Source: Cytophagales bacterium
GTDB taxonomy: Bacteria > Bacteroidota > Bacteroidia > Cytophagales > Cyclobacteriaceae
Direction: 5' to 3'
NCBI GenBank assembly: GCA_022360015.1
Contig: JAKSDQ010000248.1
Coordinates: 1-64,000, forward strand
DNA length: 64,000 nucleotides
Below the pieces are notes generated by a model. It was not told where the DNA came from, searched no databases, and saw nothing but the letters and a program-made list of their open reading frames with translations. Each line of letters begins with the position of its first letter. Within the stretch, counting starts at the first letter, position 1. Of the stretch, positions 17,822 through 26,870 are shown one piece after another. Made by a program: the position numbers and the translations under genes.

Positions 17822-18319
17822 ATGGACAAAAAAACGACTTTAACATATTTTTGTTTTTTTTGCATGTTGGCTTTTTCGTGTATGGATAAAGCCGGAAACA
17901 CAGCAAGTAAAAATGACTCGGAAGCGCAACCGAATAAAATGGAAAAATCAATCAATCCGGTAGTATATTTTGAAATTCCGGTCACAGATATCGACAGGGC
18001 GATAAAATTTTATCATGCCGTATTCGGATTTCAGTTTGACAAAGAGATTATTGACCACAATGAAATGGCCCTGTTTCCATTCAGGGACGAAAGCTCCGGC
18101 ATTTCTGGGGCCCTGGCCAAAGGCGAAATATATAAGCCGACCAAAGACGGGGTTTTAATTTACTTTAACACCGGCAGCATCGATGAGACTTTAAAAAAAG
18201 CCCAACAAAATGGCGCGGAAATCTTATATCCTAAAACCTCCAATGGCGAACTGGGCTTTGTCGCAGAATTTGAAGATAGTGAAGGGAACCGAATTGCCCT
18301 GCATGAGCCGGTAAAATGA
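17822..18319 (+). CDS. Lipid-anchored VOC (glyoxalase/bleomycin-resistance fold) protein
   Basis: A 165-residue protein with an N-terminal signal and lipobox (MLAFSC), a Ser/Asn-rich linker to residue 40, then one complete VOC module. That module has VVYFEIPVTDIDRAIKFYH and AVFGFQFDKEIIDHNEMAL, then a second beta-alpha unit (GVLIYFNTGSIDETLKKAQ) and the closing FVAEFEDSEGNRIALHEPV. The YFEIPVxDxxRAxxFY start and DxEGNxxxL end are textbook for the family. VOC proteins are normally cytoplasmic, so the lipid anchor is unusual. Substrate unknown. Confidence 0.8.
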   Translation: MDKKTTLTYFCFFCMLAFSCMDKAGNTASKNDSEAQPNKMEKSINPVVYFEIPVTDIDRAIKFYHAVFGFQFDKEIIDHNEMALFPFRDESSGISGALAKGEIYKPTKDGVLIYFNTGSIDETLKKAQQNGAEILYPKTSNGELGFVAEFEDSEGNRIALHEPVK

Positions 18320-18358
18320 CAAGCCCGGAAGGAAAAAACCAGCCCGGGAAAAAACCGG

Positions 18359-18870
18359 TTACCGGACTTTTGCAAACTTATTGCATGCTCCTTCAATACA
18401 GATCACATACATACCGGCAGGCGGATCCCACACCACTACTTTCCAGGCACCACCCTCCCGGATCAGGTTTTTGGTATAAGCCATGCCATCCACCCGCGCT
18501 ATTTGCACCTGGCTTACAGGCTTGAATTTTCCTGATAGCACAATTTCGTCCGTAGAAGGATTTGGGGTATACTCGTAAAAGCTTATCCCTGAGAGGCGCT
18601 TCTGCTACCGATAATATCACTTCTGTTGTCACCTGTATAGTGCTTGCCGCCGACTCGTTGCCTGCCGCATCCCTTGCCGTCACCGCAAAGGTATAGGTAG
18701 TGGAGGCCTCCAAACCGGTTATGGTAGTACCTGTTGTATTCACCGACCCTTCCAATACATGGTCTTGGTATATTAAACAGGCTGTCACCCCGACATTAAC
18801 AGTGGCCTTGTCCCAGCTAAGGCCACCACCGGTGGTGGTAGGATAAGGTTTTTTAAGGTTTTTAGTTTTG
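18359..18870 (-). pseudogene. Fibronectin III plus type IX sorting-domain remnant, frameshifted
   Basis: The minus strand reads the end of a fibronectin type III domain (GLSWDKATVNVG, TITGLEASTTYTFAVTARDA, AGNESAAST). After removal of one base from the G4 run at 18564-18567 comes a type IX secretion C-terminal domain: LLRVYPNPSTDEIVLSGKF, PVSQVQIARVDGMAYTK, WDPPAGMYVI. YPNPSTD is the diagnostic motif of the type A sorting domain. The upstream part of the protein is missing: the reading frame fades at about 18870, where a dispersed repeat starts. It is the tail of a secreted protein lost by truncation, and it shows that the lineage uses type IX secretion. Confidence 0.75.
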
Positions 18871-18904
18871 TGGGAACCATGGTGGAAGTTGCGGGTTTGA
18901 AAGT

Positions 18905-19050
18905 ATGGCGCAAGCGTCTCGTGGCTGTTGCATAACTCAAGAATGTGCCTATACGCTCATTTCACCGGCTAAAACCTCTGTATCTCTTTGTGTCCTGGTA
19001 CCTCTTTGGTGCCTGGTTTTTAACCGCGAGGGCACGGAGACACTAAGGGG
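18905..19050 (+). repeat. Dispersed intergenic repeat, copy B
   Basis: It begins gcgcaagcgtctcgtggctg and contains aaaacctctgtatctctttg and tgtcctggtacctctttggt. It matches copy C at 41320-41550 in the same orientation and copies A and D in reverse. It sits at the broken 5' edge of the fibronectin/sorting-domain remnant. The remaining bases to 19296 hold no gene. Confidence 0.7.
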
Positions 19051-19296
19051 TACTATAGCTATGGTCGATAGAGGGGAGGGGGTCAACAGTGAAATGATGT
19101 GCAAAAACTTTGCAACATATCCGGGGCTTTTGAAAAAATCAATACAACTTAACAGGTGAAAAAGGGTGAATAGGAGTTAAAATTCGATTTAAACACAGTA
19201 CAGGGTAGAACAGCGTTGGTAGTTATTTTTAAGGTTGTTTGTAAAAACATTTTATAAAATTTTAATAATTTAAACAAAATTGTCATATTTGTGTAA

Positions 19297-20697
19297 ATGA
19301 ATTTTATTAAATATGACAAAGAAGAGGTTAAAAAGCGAATTGTAGTTGATAATCCCTGGTGGCAAACGAATGAAATTGCAGACTTTTATCAGCCATTCAG
19401 GCACAGGGCCTATTTTGATCCGTTTTATCAACTAGTAGGGATAAAAAGACCCAAACGGGCTGTAGTGCTCATGGGGCCCAGGCGGGTTGGTAAAACGGTT
19501 ATGTTGAATCAGGCAATTGAGAAGCTCATTGACTCGGGAGTACCGGCGCGGAAAATAGTTTTTTTAAGCCTGGACAAGCCCATTTATTCCAGGCTTGATC
19601 CTGATTATTTATTAATGCTTTCGTTAGAAGCAGCGAGTACCGAAAGCCCTGAAGGTTGTTATTTTTTCTTCGATGAAATTCAGTATCTCAGGGATTGGGA
19701 GAATTACCTGAAGACGATGGTGGACACCTACCACGATACCAAATTTGTGGTATCCGGAAGTGCTGCTGCCGCCTTAAGAAGAAAGAGCAGGGAGTCCGGG
19801 GCCGGGAGGCTCACGGATTTTGTGCTACCGCCATTGACATTTGCCGAGTTTATAGATATGACGGGTAAACAGGGCATGTTAAAGCATACAGACAAAATTT
19901 CGGAAGCGCTGAATATCGCGGCCTTTAATCAGGAATTCATAAAATATATACATTACGGGGGTTATCCGGAGGTGGTCATGAACCCTGAAATGCAGGATGA
20001 TTTGGAACGTTATGTTTCGCAGGACATTATCGATAAGGTATTGTTGAAGGATCTACCCAATTTATACGGTGTCAGGGACACCCAGGACATGAATGCTTTT
20101 TTCAATGTAGTGGCCTACAATTCGTCCAATGAGACATCGACAGCCAATATGGAACGGGATTTACAAATTTCCAGGCATCTGCTGGATAATTATATCGAAT
20201 ATTTACAGGCAGCTTTTTTGATTAAGAAACTATCCAGGGTCGATATCAATGCTAAAAGATTGAAAAAAGAACAGCAGTTTAAATTGTTTCTGACCAATGT
20301 TTCATTTCGAAGCGCTATGTTTACGCCCATTGAACCCACCTCCGACATGTTTGGAGCGCTGGTTGAAACAGCCATATTTGACCAGTACCTCCATCGAAGT
20401 TATGATATCAGGTATGCCAGGTGGAAAGAAGGACGAAAAACCAGGGAAATTGATTTCATCAGTATCGACAGGGCTACCCAAAAACCCAGCTGGGCCCTGG
20501 AAATCAAATGGTCCAACAACGGAGACCCTTCCAATTTGCGCTCATTTATGAATGCCAACAAGTTATCCACAAGCTGGATGACCACGCTTGATCAACACGA
20601 TTTGTCAAAGGCCATCAAAAAAGTTCCGGCCTCCATTATGTGCTATATGATTGGGAAAACGCCTGAAATTATCTCCGGGGGTAATGATGGGGTTTAG
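19297..20697 (+). CDS. DUF4143-type AAA ATPase
   Basis: A 466-residue soluble protein. Walker A is GPRRVGKT (residues 60-67) and Walker B is CYFFFDEIQYL. The sensor segment FVVSGSAAAALRRKSRESG and the loop GRLTDFVLPPLTFAEF are standard for the AAA_14 family. The C-terminal DUF4143 part ends in REIDFISIDRATQKPSWALE and IKWSNNGD, a PD-(D/E)XK-like nuclease core (E-I-D ... E-I-K). Such proteins are widespread and poorly understood, and they are often linked to mobile DNA or toxin-antitoxin activity. It is monocistronic with an AT-rich leader. No partner gene is adjacent. Confidence 0.88.
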   Translation: MNFIKYDKEEVKKRIVVDNPWWQTNEIADFYQPFRHRAYFDPFYQLVGIKRPKRAVVLMGPRRVGKTVMLNQAIEKLIDSGVPARKIVFLSLDKPIYSRLDPDYLLMLSLEAASTESPEGCYFFFDEIQYLRDWENYLKTMVDTYHDTKFVVSGSAAAALRRKSRESGAGRLTDFVLPPLTFAEFIDMTGKQGMLKHTDKISEALNIAAFNQEFIKYIHYGGYPEVVMNPEMQDDLERYVSQDIIDKVLLKDLPNLYGVRDTQDMNAFFNVVAYNSSNETSTANMERDLQISRHLLDNYIEYLQAAFLIKKLSRVDINAKRLKKEQQFKLFLTNVSFRSAMFTPIEPTSDMFGALVETAIFDQYLHRSYDIRYARWKEGRKTREIDFISIDRATQKPSWALEIKWSNNGDPSNLRSFMNANKLSTSWMTTLDQHDLSKAIKKVPASIMCYMIGKTPEIISGGNDGV

Positions 20698-20747
20698 TTG
20701 GTCTTTTGTTACCGGCGCAGATGTTATTTCACCTCCATCATGGGTCA

Positions 20748-21190
20748 TTAATAGGGCAGTGCGCCTGGCAAAGGGCCTGCATTTTCGGCGGTGACTCTTC
20801 CTTTGACGATAAAATCAGGTTTTACCGAACTTTGGTTTTTATCAACCGGATGGATAATGACAGTGTCGCCCTCCATGGAAATGTTTGATCTGCTATCTGC
20901 AATAACCGGTTTTACCTTTTTACCTTGTGAAAACCTTAAAGGCCGGCATTCAAAAAATGGAATTAGTAATGAAAACATTACAGGTAAGATATAATCCAAA
21001 GATTGAAATTATTTTTTTCCTCAGCCTTCAATAAATTTGGATGCATTTGGCAATGAAAGCCATGGTGCAATTCACACTTTCGCAGGTAATCCATCAAATT
21101 GTCCGGATACCTGTGACCAAAAGCGCAAGCGTTGTGTGATGTAAACGAAATTACAGTAACTTCCTGCGCCAAAGTCAAGGGCATTCAGGT
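20748..21190 (-). pseudogene. Remnant of a TonB receptor N-terminus (STN plus start of regulatory domain)
   Basis: Minus-strand frames read LAQEVTVISFTSHNACAFG and LMDYLRKCELHHGFHCQMHP, then after a frameshift near 20990 PLRFSQGKKVKPV, ISMEGDTVIIHPVDKNQ and VKGRVTAENAGPLPGAL before a stop at 20748. This is the layout of a secretin/TonB short N-terminal domain followed by the first strand of a carboxypeptidase-like domain, as in FecR-controlled SusC proteins. Plug and barrel are absent and no sigma/anti-sigma pair is nearby, so this is a truncated relic. Confidence 0.5.
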
Positions 21191-21296
21191 GAACACCACA
21201 ATTACAGGTTATCCCATCCAACTAAAAGGGGCCAACGGATCAATGTCTCCGTAATCCCTGGGGGTCAATTTAGTTTTATAATTAATCGCTTTAAAA

Positions 21297-22794
21297 ATGA
21301 AAATTGCAAAGATTGGATTGGATGACAGTTATCCGGAATACATACAGCAGAAAATAATCTTATCGAATCAGATCGCGCTGGTTATTGGTCTATTAGTAGC
21401 TGCCCCTTTTACTTTTATCAGCCTCATACATTTCCCCGATTGCTTATTTACCCATGATCGGAACAATCGTATGCATGTCTACATTGGTATTTAACTACTT
21501 TAAACTACAGATAATCGCCAGGATAGTCATTGCTTTATTACCGATTCTGCTTACCTCTGCTTATGCTGGCTATATCAACCATGCAGGAACAACTCCTGCT
21601 CCTTCATTGGCGATGCTTGCATTAAGTTTTACCCTGGTTATTTTTTTAGTTTTTGATATCCGGGAAAAAGGTTACCTGATCACCTTAAGTATAATAGCCA
21701 TGGCAGCGCTCCTGTTCATGGACAACATCAATGAATTGCTTGAGCTGGAGATGGATAATGAGGTGATCATCACTGGATACCTGTCAAAAGCAACCATTGC
21801 GATTAGTATTATAACCGGTGGTGGATGTATCCTGATCCTCGCCAATCAAAATAAAACATCAGGAGAAAAATCCCAGAAGCTATTAAAAAAATCCAAAGAG
21901 GCCAATGACCTGTTAAGTGGCAAGGAGACCGAATTGAAGGAGCACCTGAAGAAAATCGAGGAAGCGCAGGAGGAGGAGAAGAAAAGGCAGTGGGCCGGTG
22001 AGGGTCTTGCCCAATCTATTAAACTTATGCGCGATCATGAGGAAATGCAACAGCTATATGATGATCTCATATCCTTCACGGTAAAATATGTGGAAGCCAA
22101 CCAGGGGGGGTTATTTGTGCTGAATGAGGACAATAAAGAGGACCTCTATCTGGAGCTTGTGTCCACTTATGCTTATGACAGGAAGAAGTTTATTGAAAAA
22201 AGGATCAACATTGGTGAAGGGTTGCTGGGGCAAACTTATCTTGAGGGTAAGTATGTATTTTTGAAAGAGATACCCGAAAATTATGTAAACATCACCTCGG
22301 GTTTGGGGAAAAGCAACCCCAGATCTTTGTTAATTATGCCCATTAAGGTGAATGAAAAAACACTTGGGTTGATTGAATTGGCCTCTTTTAATGAATTCGA
22401 AAATCATCAGATGGCATTTTTAGAAACATTGGGCGAAAACATAGCCGCTACGATTGAAGGCGTAAGAAATACCTCCAGAATGCAAAGGCTTCTCGAAGAT
22501 TCGCAACAACAGGCAGAAGAAATGCGGTCTCAGGAAGAAGAAATGCGCCAAAATCAGGAAGAGCTGCAGGCTACCCAGGAGGAGCTGGCGAGACAAAAAA
22601 GTGAAATGGAGGAAGAAATTGCCAGTTTAAAACAAGAATTGGAAGACTACAGGAAGAAAGAACCCGAAAATGAAAAAGTTGAAGATAAAAAGGTTACCGA
22701 CAATCCCTCGACTGAAATGCAACAGGAACAATCCGGGCAACCGGCACAGGCCCAACACTTAAAAACCACTCAATCGATGACCAATACTGATTAA
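21297..22794 (+). pseudogene. Membrane-anchored GAF-domain sensor protein, one frameshift
   Basis: The first frame (21297-21494) gives MKIAKIGLDDSYPEYIQQK and a helix. The second (to 22794) continues IAYLPMIGTIVCMSTLVFNY. Removing one C from the C4 run at 21434-21437 joins them as SLIHFP-IAYLPM, giving about 498 residues. The layout is five or six N-terminal membrane helices to about residue 190, a coiled coil (EANDLLSGKETELKEHLKK), a GAF domain (about 245-400; LLIMPIKVNEKTLGLIELAS), and a second long Gln/Glu-rich coiled coil. There is no kinase or cyclase output, so it may signal through its coiled coil or a partner. Type GAF-anchor proteins like this occur in Bacteroidota. If the indel is an error, the gene is intact. 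Confidence 0.75.
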
Positions 22795-22826
22795 AGTCAT
22801 TTCTTACGCTGACGCATATCAAGGTA

Positions 22827-22850
22827 AATAATCGCTTGTGCGATTATTTT
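22827..22850 (+). terminator. Rho-independent terminator
   Basis: AATAATCGC (22827-22835), loop TTGT, GCGATTATT (22840-22848), then T. It ends the GAF-protein transcript and overlaps the first codons of the longest reading of the next gene, which favours the later start there. Confidence 0.65.
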
Positions 22851-22906
22851 GCTATTTCTTTATAAAGTTTTTTACCATTGTCCTAAATCTTTTAAATGCC
22901 AGATTG

Positions 22907-23290
22907 ATGAGCGACTTCAGTAATCCACATATATGTGTCTCCGGCAGGTTTTTTGCCTGGATACTCCCGTGCCTGCTTTTTATCTTTACAAACACCGCCC
23001 AGGTGCATAAGCAGAGGATAGAAAACCACAGTACGGTGATCATTAAAATACCTGACATGGAAGAGGACCAATACAGTGGTATTCTGGACGGAATCTCAAG
23101 GGATAACCAGTTTACTTTCGAATACGCCTGCAAAGAGTCCAATATTATTGTGGTCAAGTATTATCACAGCCATCGGGAAAAGGCGGATGTCCGCCTGGCC
23201 GCCACATCCAGCTTCAGGAAATGGGGCAAGGTATCGAAGATGGAGGTGATATACGTAGACTTTATGAAAGGATCGACCGGTAAATGTTGA
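22907..23290 (+). CDS. Small secreted hypothetical protein
   Basis: The start is placed at Met 22907 (MSDFSNPHICVSGRFFAWIL), after the terminator, though an in-frame Met exists at 22838. There is one N-terminal hydrophobic segment (about residues 14-30), then about 95 residues with a beta-alpha-beta-beta pattern: HSTVIIKIPDMEEDQYSG, FTFEYACKESNIIVVKYYH. This looks like a small ferredoxin-like fold comparable to heavy-metal-associated domains, but without a CxxC motif. No family recognised. Confidence 0.5.
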   Translation: MSDFSNPHICVSGRFFAWILPCLLFIFTNTAQVHKQRIENHSTVIIKIPDMEEDQYSGILDGISRDNQFTFEYACKESNIIVVKYYHSHREKADVRLAATSSFRKWGKVSKMEVIYVDFMKGSTGKC

Positions 23291-23307
23291 GAAAAATAAC
23301 GTCTGTG

Positions 23308-23328
23308 CACTCCCCGGAGTGATTTTTT
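23308..23328 (+). terminator. Rho-independent terminator
   Basis: CACTCC / GGAGTG (23308-23313 with 23316-23321), followed by ATTTTTTG. It lies 18 bases beyond the small secreted protein. Confidence 0.6.
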
Positions 23329-23454
23329 GTTAACGCAGATCTTTTTTGTCTACTGCTATTTGTGTGGCATGATAGTACTCAGTGGTGCCGGGCATCATTC
23401 CCTTGTAGCCATAAATTGTTCCTGCACCTCCTGAGCATATTTGTTTGCACCACT

Positions 23455-25101
23455 TCAATGAGTACCTTCCGACTCTTTTTCTTTCCTGGGAAACCGGTGA
23501 TCCGCTGTGTCAGGCTTGCGATCGACCAGTTTATTGGGTTTACCATTTCCTCTTTTGATCAAATCAAAGGCATCATACAGCTTACCGGTAGTGGTGTAGG
23601 CTTCGTAGCGGATCTTGTCCTCGTCCACATGGAGGATTTGATAAAGCTGCAGGCCTTCTGCCGACCGGTCGATCCATTCTTTTTCCTGCTTGAAAGTATA
23701 CATTTTCGGTCCCGACACCGAAACCACATATACAGGGCCGGTGTTGTCAGGGCGTTTTGTACGGCCTGTGGACTGGTTTTTGGGCATTCCCCTTCCATAT
23801 ACGTGGTCATGGCCCTGCAGTACAAGATCGACGCCGTATTTGTCAAACAACGGTTTAAAGTGCTTTTTCAGCGGCCCGCTGTCACTTCTGGCAGCTCCGT
23901 AAACAGGAAAATGAAAGGTCAATACGGTCCAATTGTTAGGATTATCGCTCAGGACTTTTTCGAGCCATTCCAGTTGAATTTTGTAGCGGGTGGTATCCCT
24001 GTTTTCAATCTCCATGGAATTCAGGGAAATGACCCTGACCCCCTGGTAATCCAGGTAGTAGGCGGTTTCGCTGAGGTTCGGCCCTTCGGGGCCATTTTGG
24101 GGAAAGGTGAATTGTTTCGTCCACAAACGGTCTACAATGGCCTTGCCTTCAGGGCCAATGGTGTACTCATGATTACCGGGTGTGGCAACCATAGGTATCA
24201 TAGCATGGATAAAGCTTCCGGCATAAAACCACTCACCCCACTCATTATCTGCCTCGGGTATGTTGATCAAGTCACCTGCATGGATGATGAATTTAGCTTT
24301 CGGGTCATCAATGAAGGCCTGCCGTATAGTACGGCTCCAGAAGGACTTGACATCATTTTGCGCATCCCCGAAATAGATGAACGAAAAGGGCTCCGGTTCT
24401 GTACTGGCGGTGGTATAATGAAACCACTCACTCCATCTCCGGCCATCTCCCACCCTGTATGCATACATGGCTTTTGGGGTAAGCCCTTCGAAAGTAACAG
24501 AAAAGTGGTGCGAGGACACACCATTCAGGCTTTGTGTTTCCAAATTGGCCTTTGTTTCCCGGGTGTCCGGAAAATGCCAGCCTTCTTTATATTCAGGTGC
24601 ATCGGTTGCGATGGCGATCTGTGCCATGCCTTCGGTAACCGTGGTGTCAGTGCGCCAGGTTACGGCAAAGGAGGTAGCCGGGTTTTGCGTCCAACTAAGG
24701 GCAATGCGGTCCGGAACGGGTGTCGGAGCAAAAACTTCGGCAGGAGAGGGGATGCTAAACTCCGCCCATTGACTCCAGTGACTTTCTCTGCCGACACGGA
24801 ATCGGTATTTGGAAGAAGGCTTCAACCCCTTGACAGCAGCCACATGACTGTAATATGATTTACCATCTCTTGCCTTCACTTGTTTTGAAGTAGCTTGCCC
24901 GTGGAAACTGTCGAAAGGCTTTTTCAGCGCCTCTACTTCCACATTGCCGTCGGCAACGGTTGTATCGGTAAACCATGAAAATGTCCACTGGGTTGCCGTA
25001 CCTTTATGACTGAGACCGAGGGGAGTGCCCTGTTGTTCCTGGGCAATTAATAGATTGTTAGCGGCTAATAAAGCCACCAAAAAGCAGGTTATCCGGTGCA
25101 T
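23455..25101 (-). CDS. Purple-acid-phosphatase-like metallophosphoesterase with two N-terminal FnIII-like domains
   Basis: A 548-residue secreted enzyme. A signal peptide ends LLIAQ. Two fibronectin-like domains, each with a WxxDTTVxxG repeat (about 25-118 and 130-233), precede a calcineurin-type phosphoesterase (about 240-465). Its metal motifs are all visible in order: FGDAQND, AGDLIN, GNHEY, FHFPVY and GHDHVYGRG. It probably hydrolyses phosphomonoesters outside the cytoplasm for phosphate scavenging. The tandem N-terminal domains are unusual, since plant-type enzymes have one. It is monocistronic, with a long antisense open frame that I regard as a shadow. Confidence 0.9.
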   Translation of the reverse strand: MHRITCFLVALLAANNLLIAQEQQGTPLGLSHKGTATQWTFSWFTDTTVADGNVEVEALKKPFDSFHGQATSKQVKARDGKSYYSHVAAVKGLKPSSKYRFRVGRESHWSQWAEFSIPSPAEVFAPTPVPDRIALSWTQNPATSFAVTWRTDTTVTEGMAQIAIATDAPEYKEGWHFPDTRETKANLETQSLNGVSSHHFSVTFEGLTPKAMYAYRVGDGRRWSEWFHYTTASTEPEPFSFIYFGDAQNDVKSFWSRTIRQAFIDDPKAKFIIHAGDLINIPEADNEWGEWFYAGSFIHAMIPMVATPGNHEYTIGPEGKAIVDRLWTKQFTFPQNGPEGPNLSETAYYLDYQGVRVISLNSMEIENRDTTRYKIQLEWLEKVLSDNPNNWTVLTFHFPVYGAARSDSGPLKKHFKPLFDKYGVDLVLQGHDHVYGRGMPKNQSTGRTKRPDNTGPVYVVSVSGPKMYTFKQEKEWIDRSAEGLQLYQILHVDEDKIRYEAYTTTGKLYDAFDLIKRGNGKPNKLVDRKPDTADHRFPRKEKESEGTH

Positions 25102-25335
25102 GGGTGCTAAGATGTTGTTGATATAATTTAATATTGATTAAAATTCAGTTTCCCATTTTGAAAAACACAAAATGATCCGTTTCTTTTGGCAGGAGTAAAA
25201 ACTATCTGCAAAGACCCCTCATATCAAAAAGTGTAGCTAAAGTACAATATCCAAGAGGTTTTTCATAATAGCCGTGTTTTATAATTCTGATTATTTCAGA
25301 TTATTTCGAAATCCTTCTAAAACCCTGCTACTGTT

Positions 25336-26583
25336 TCATTCCCTTTTCAAAAATTTAAATTTACCGCTGGCTTCATTGGGAATCACCTCACACCTTTCAA
25401 AGTCAACTTCAAGTGCTTCAAAGCGCATGGCTTTTATCAATTCTTTGCGGATAATTTCATCACAGATTTCATTATCCGCTATATACTTCACCAGCAATGA
25501 TTGGTCCTTTTTCAGTAACAGTTGTATCTTCTTTAACCCGCTCACACGCAAAGCCCCGTGAATCAAATGTTGCGAATGCAATTGTCTCCCATCTTTCAAT
25601 GGCAAAACATCAAATTCACGCCCGTCAATACTTTTAAAGTGCAGAAATTTGTTTTTACAATGGCCCTGTGATTCGGAAAGCGTAATCATGTCACCCAACT
25701 CATAACGCACCAGGGGGGTAGTGTACTGGTTGAGTGTTGTAAAAAGAACTTTTCCCTGCTCTCCATTTTTGACCGGCCTATATGAATCATCCACTACCTC
25801 TACGAAAAAGTTTTGTTCATCAAAATACAACTGACCGCAATATATGCATGAATAACCCATTATACCGCATTCCACCGCACCATACCTTTGTATTCCCGGG
25901 GTACCGAAAGCTTTCTTAAATTTTTCTCCATGATATGATTTTTTGACTTCTCCCCCTGTGGATATAACACGAAGGCCCTTCAGACTTTTGCCATGATCCA
26001 CCAGCCAATCTGCTAGCTGTTCCACGCTTGTCAACGTGCCATGTAACATTTGCGGTTTGATCTGCCGCAATTGCTTCACCTGATCTTCTACAGGTTGGTG
26101 TATACTGACATGAAATTTCCGGCTGTTGATCAGCCTTTGAAAAACTGAATACTTCTTAGGTGACACCTCGCGCCATACCTGTACTACCTTCCACCATGGC
26201 CACCACCCGTAACCCAGCATAAAACGTAAAAAACTTAATTGCCGCAACGCATTTTCCTTTTTGGATAACTGGAATTTCAATGGACTTCCGCTTGTACCTG
26301 TGGTGGACATGTTCAGCATCTCATTTTTATTCACCTTTTTCGAGGTGATTTCATCAAGATGGCATTTTCGCAATTCCGGAGCGTTGATTACCGGTAATTT
26401 TTGCACATCCTTCAACGAAGAAAGGCCTAAATCCATCCCCTCGTATTTTTTCCGGTAAAAAGGTACGTTTTCGCAGGCATGATGGACAACTTCCCGAAAT
26501 TTCGATAATTGATATTGCCTTATATCTGAACGGCTTTTGTAAGGGAAACGTAATGTTTTGAAAAAATCAAACAGCAGATTCAT
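25336..26583 (-). CDS. Phenylacetate-CoA ligase/CapK-family adenylating enzyme
   Basis: About 415 residues from Met 26583 (MNLLFDFFKTLRFPYKSRSD); an in-frame Met at 26664 gives a less typical leader. The adenylation P-loop is MSTTGTSGSPLKFQLSK. Later motifs are RVISTGGEV, QRYGAVECGIMGY and LVRYELGDMI, as in ANL-superfamily enzymes related to phenylacetate-CoA ligase and to CapK-like proteins of polysaccharide loci. A Cys pair (GYSCIYCGQLYF) may bind metal, as in PaaK relatives. There are no capsule or phenylacetate genes next to it, so the substrate is open. It is transcribed alone. Confidence 0.85.
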   Translation of the reverse strand: MNLLFDFFKTLRFPYKSRSDIRQYQLSKFREVVHHACENVPFYRKKYEGMDLGLSSLKDVQKLPVINAPELRKCHLDEITSKKVNKNEMLNMSTTGTSGSPLKFQLSKKENALRQLSFLRFMLGYGWWPWWKVVQVWREVSPKKYSVFQRLINSRKFHVSIHQPVEDQVKQLRQIKPQMLHGTLTSVEQLADWLVDHGKSLKGLRVISTGGEVKKSYHGEKFKKAFGTPGIQRYGAVECGIMGYSCIYCGQLYFDEQNFFVEVVDDSYRPVKNGEQGKVLFTTLNQYTTPLVRYELGDMITLSESQGHCKNKFLHFKSIDGREFDVLPLKDGRQLHSQHLIHGALRVSGLKKIQLLLKKDQSLLVKYIADNEICDEIIRKELIKAMRFEALEVDFERCEVIPNEASGKFKFLKRE

Positions 26584-26719
26584 ATGGCCATTCTTTGGTT
26601 TGTTTACAAAAATATGACACAAGCACTTATGTGTGCGCCCTTCATACCCACTATCGATATTCACGAATGTAATAAATTATGGCATTCAAATAAGGGATTT
26701 CATTGAAAAACCATTTAAA

Positions 26720-26733
26720 ATGGCCTGAAGCCA
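26720..26733. repeat. Possible partial copy of the hairpin module
   Basis: ATGGC-CTGAA-GCCAT followed by gccatgac in the gap between divergent genes. It resembles the ATGGCT/AGCCAT stem of the 11756 and 36798 hairpins but is shorter, so the relation is uncertain. Confidence 0.3.
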
Positions 26734-26870
26734 TGCCATGACTCCTTTTTTGATAATAATCCATGGATAAAATTCCTCGCAGCAAACATGGATTCAGGGA
26801 TTTTTCACAAAGAACTGGCAGAAAACATCAGGAAATCATAATTTTGTTATGTTGGGAGAAGCCTGCATAC

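Noticed and set aside
23362-24858. A 498-codon plus-strand open frame
   Set aside because: It lies wholly antisense to the purple-acid-phosphatase gene, whose motifs are complete. The antisense product has no domain logic, so it is a codon-usage shadow.
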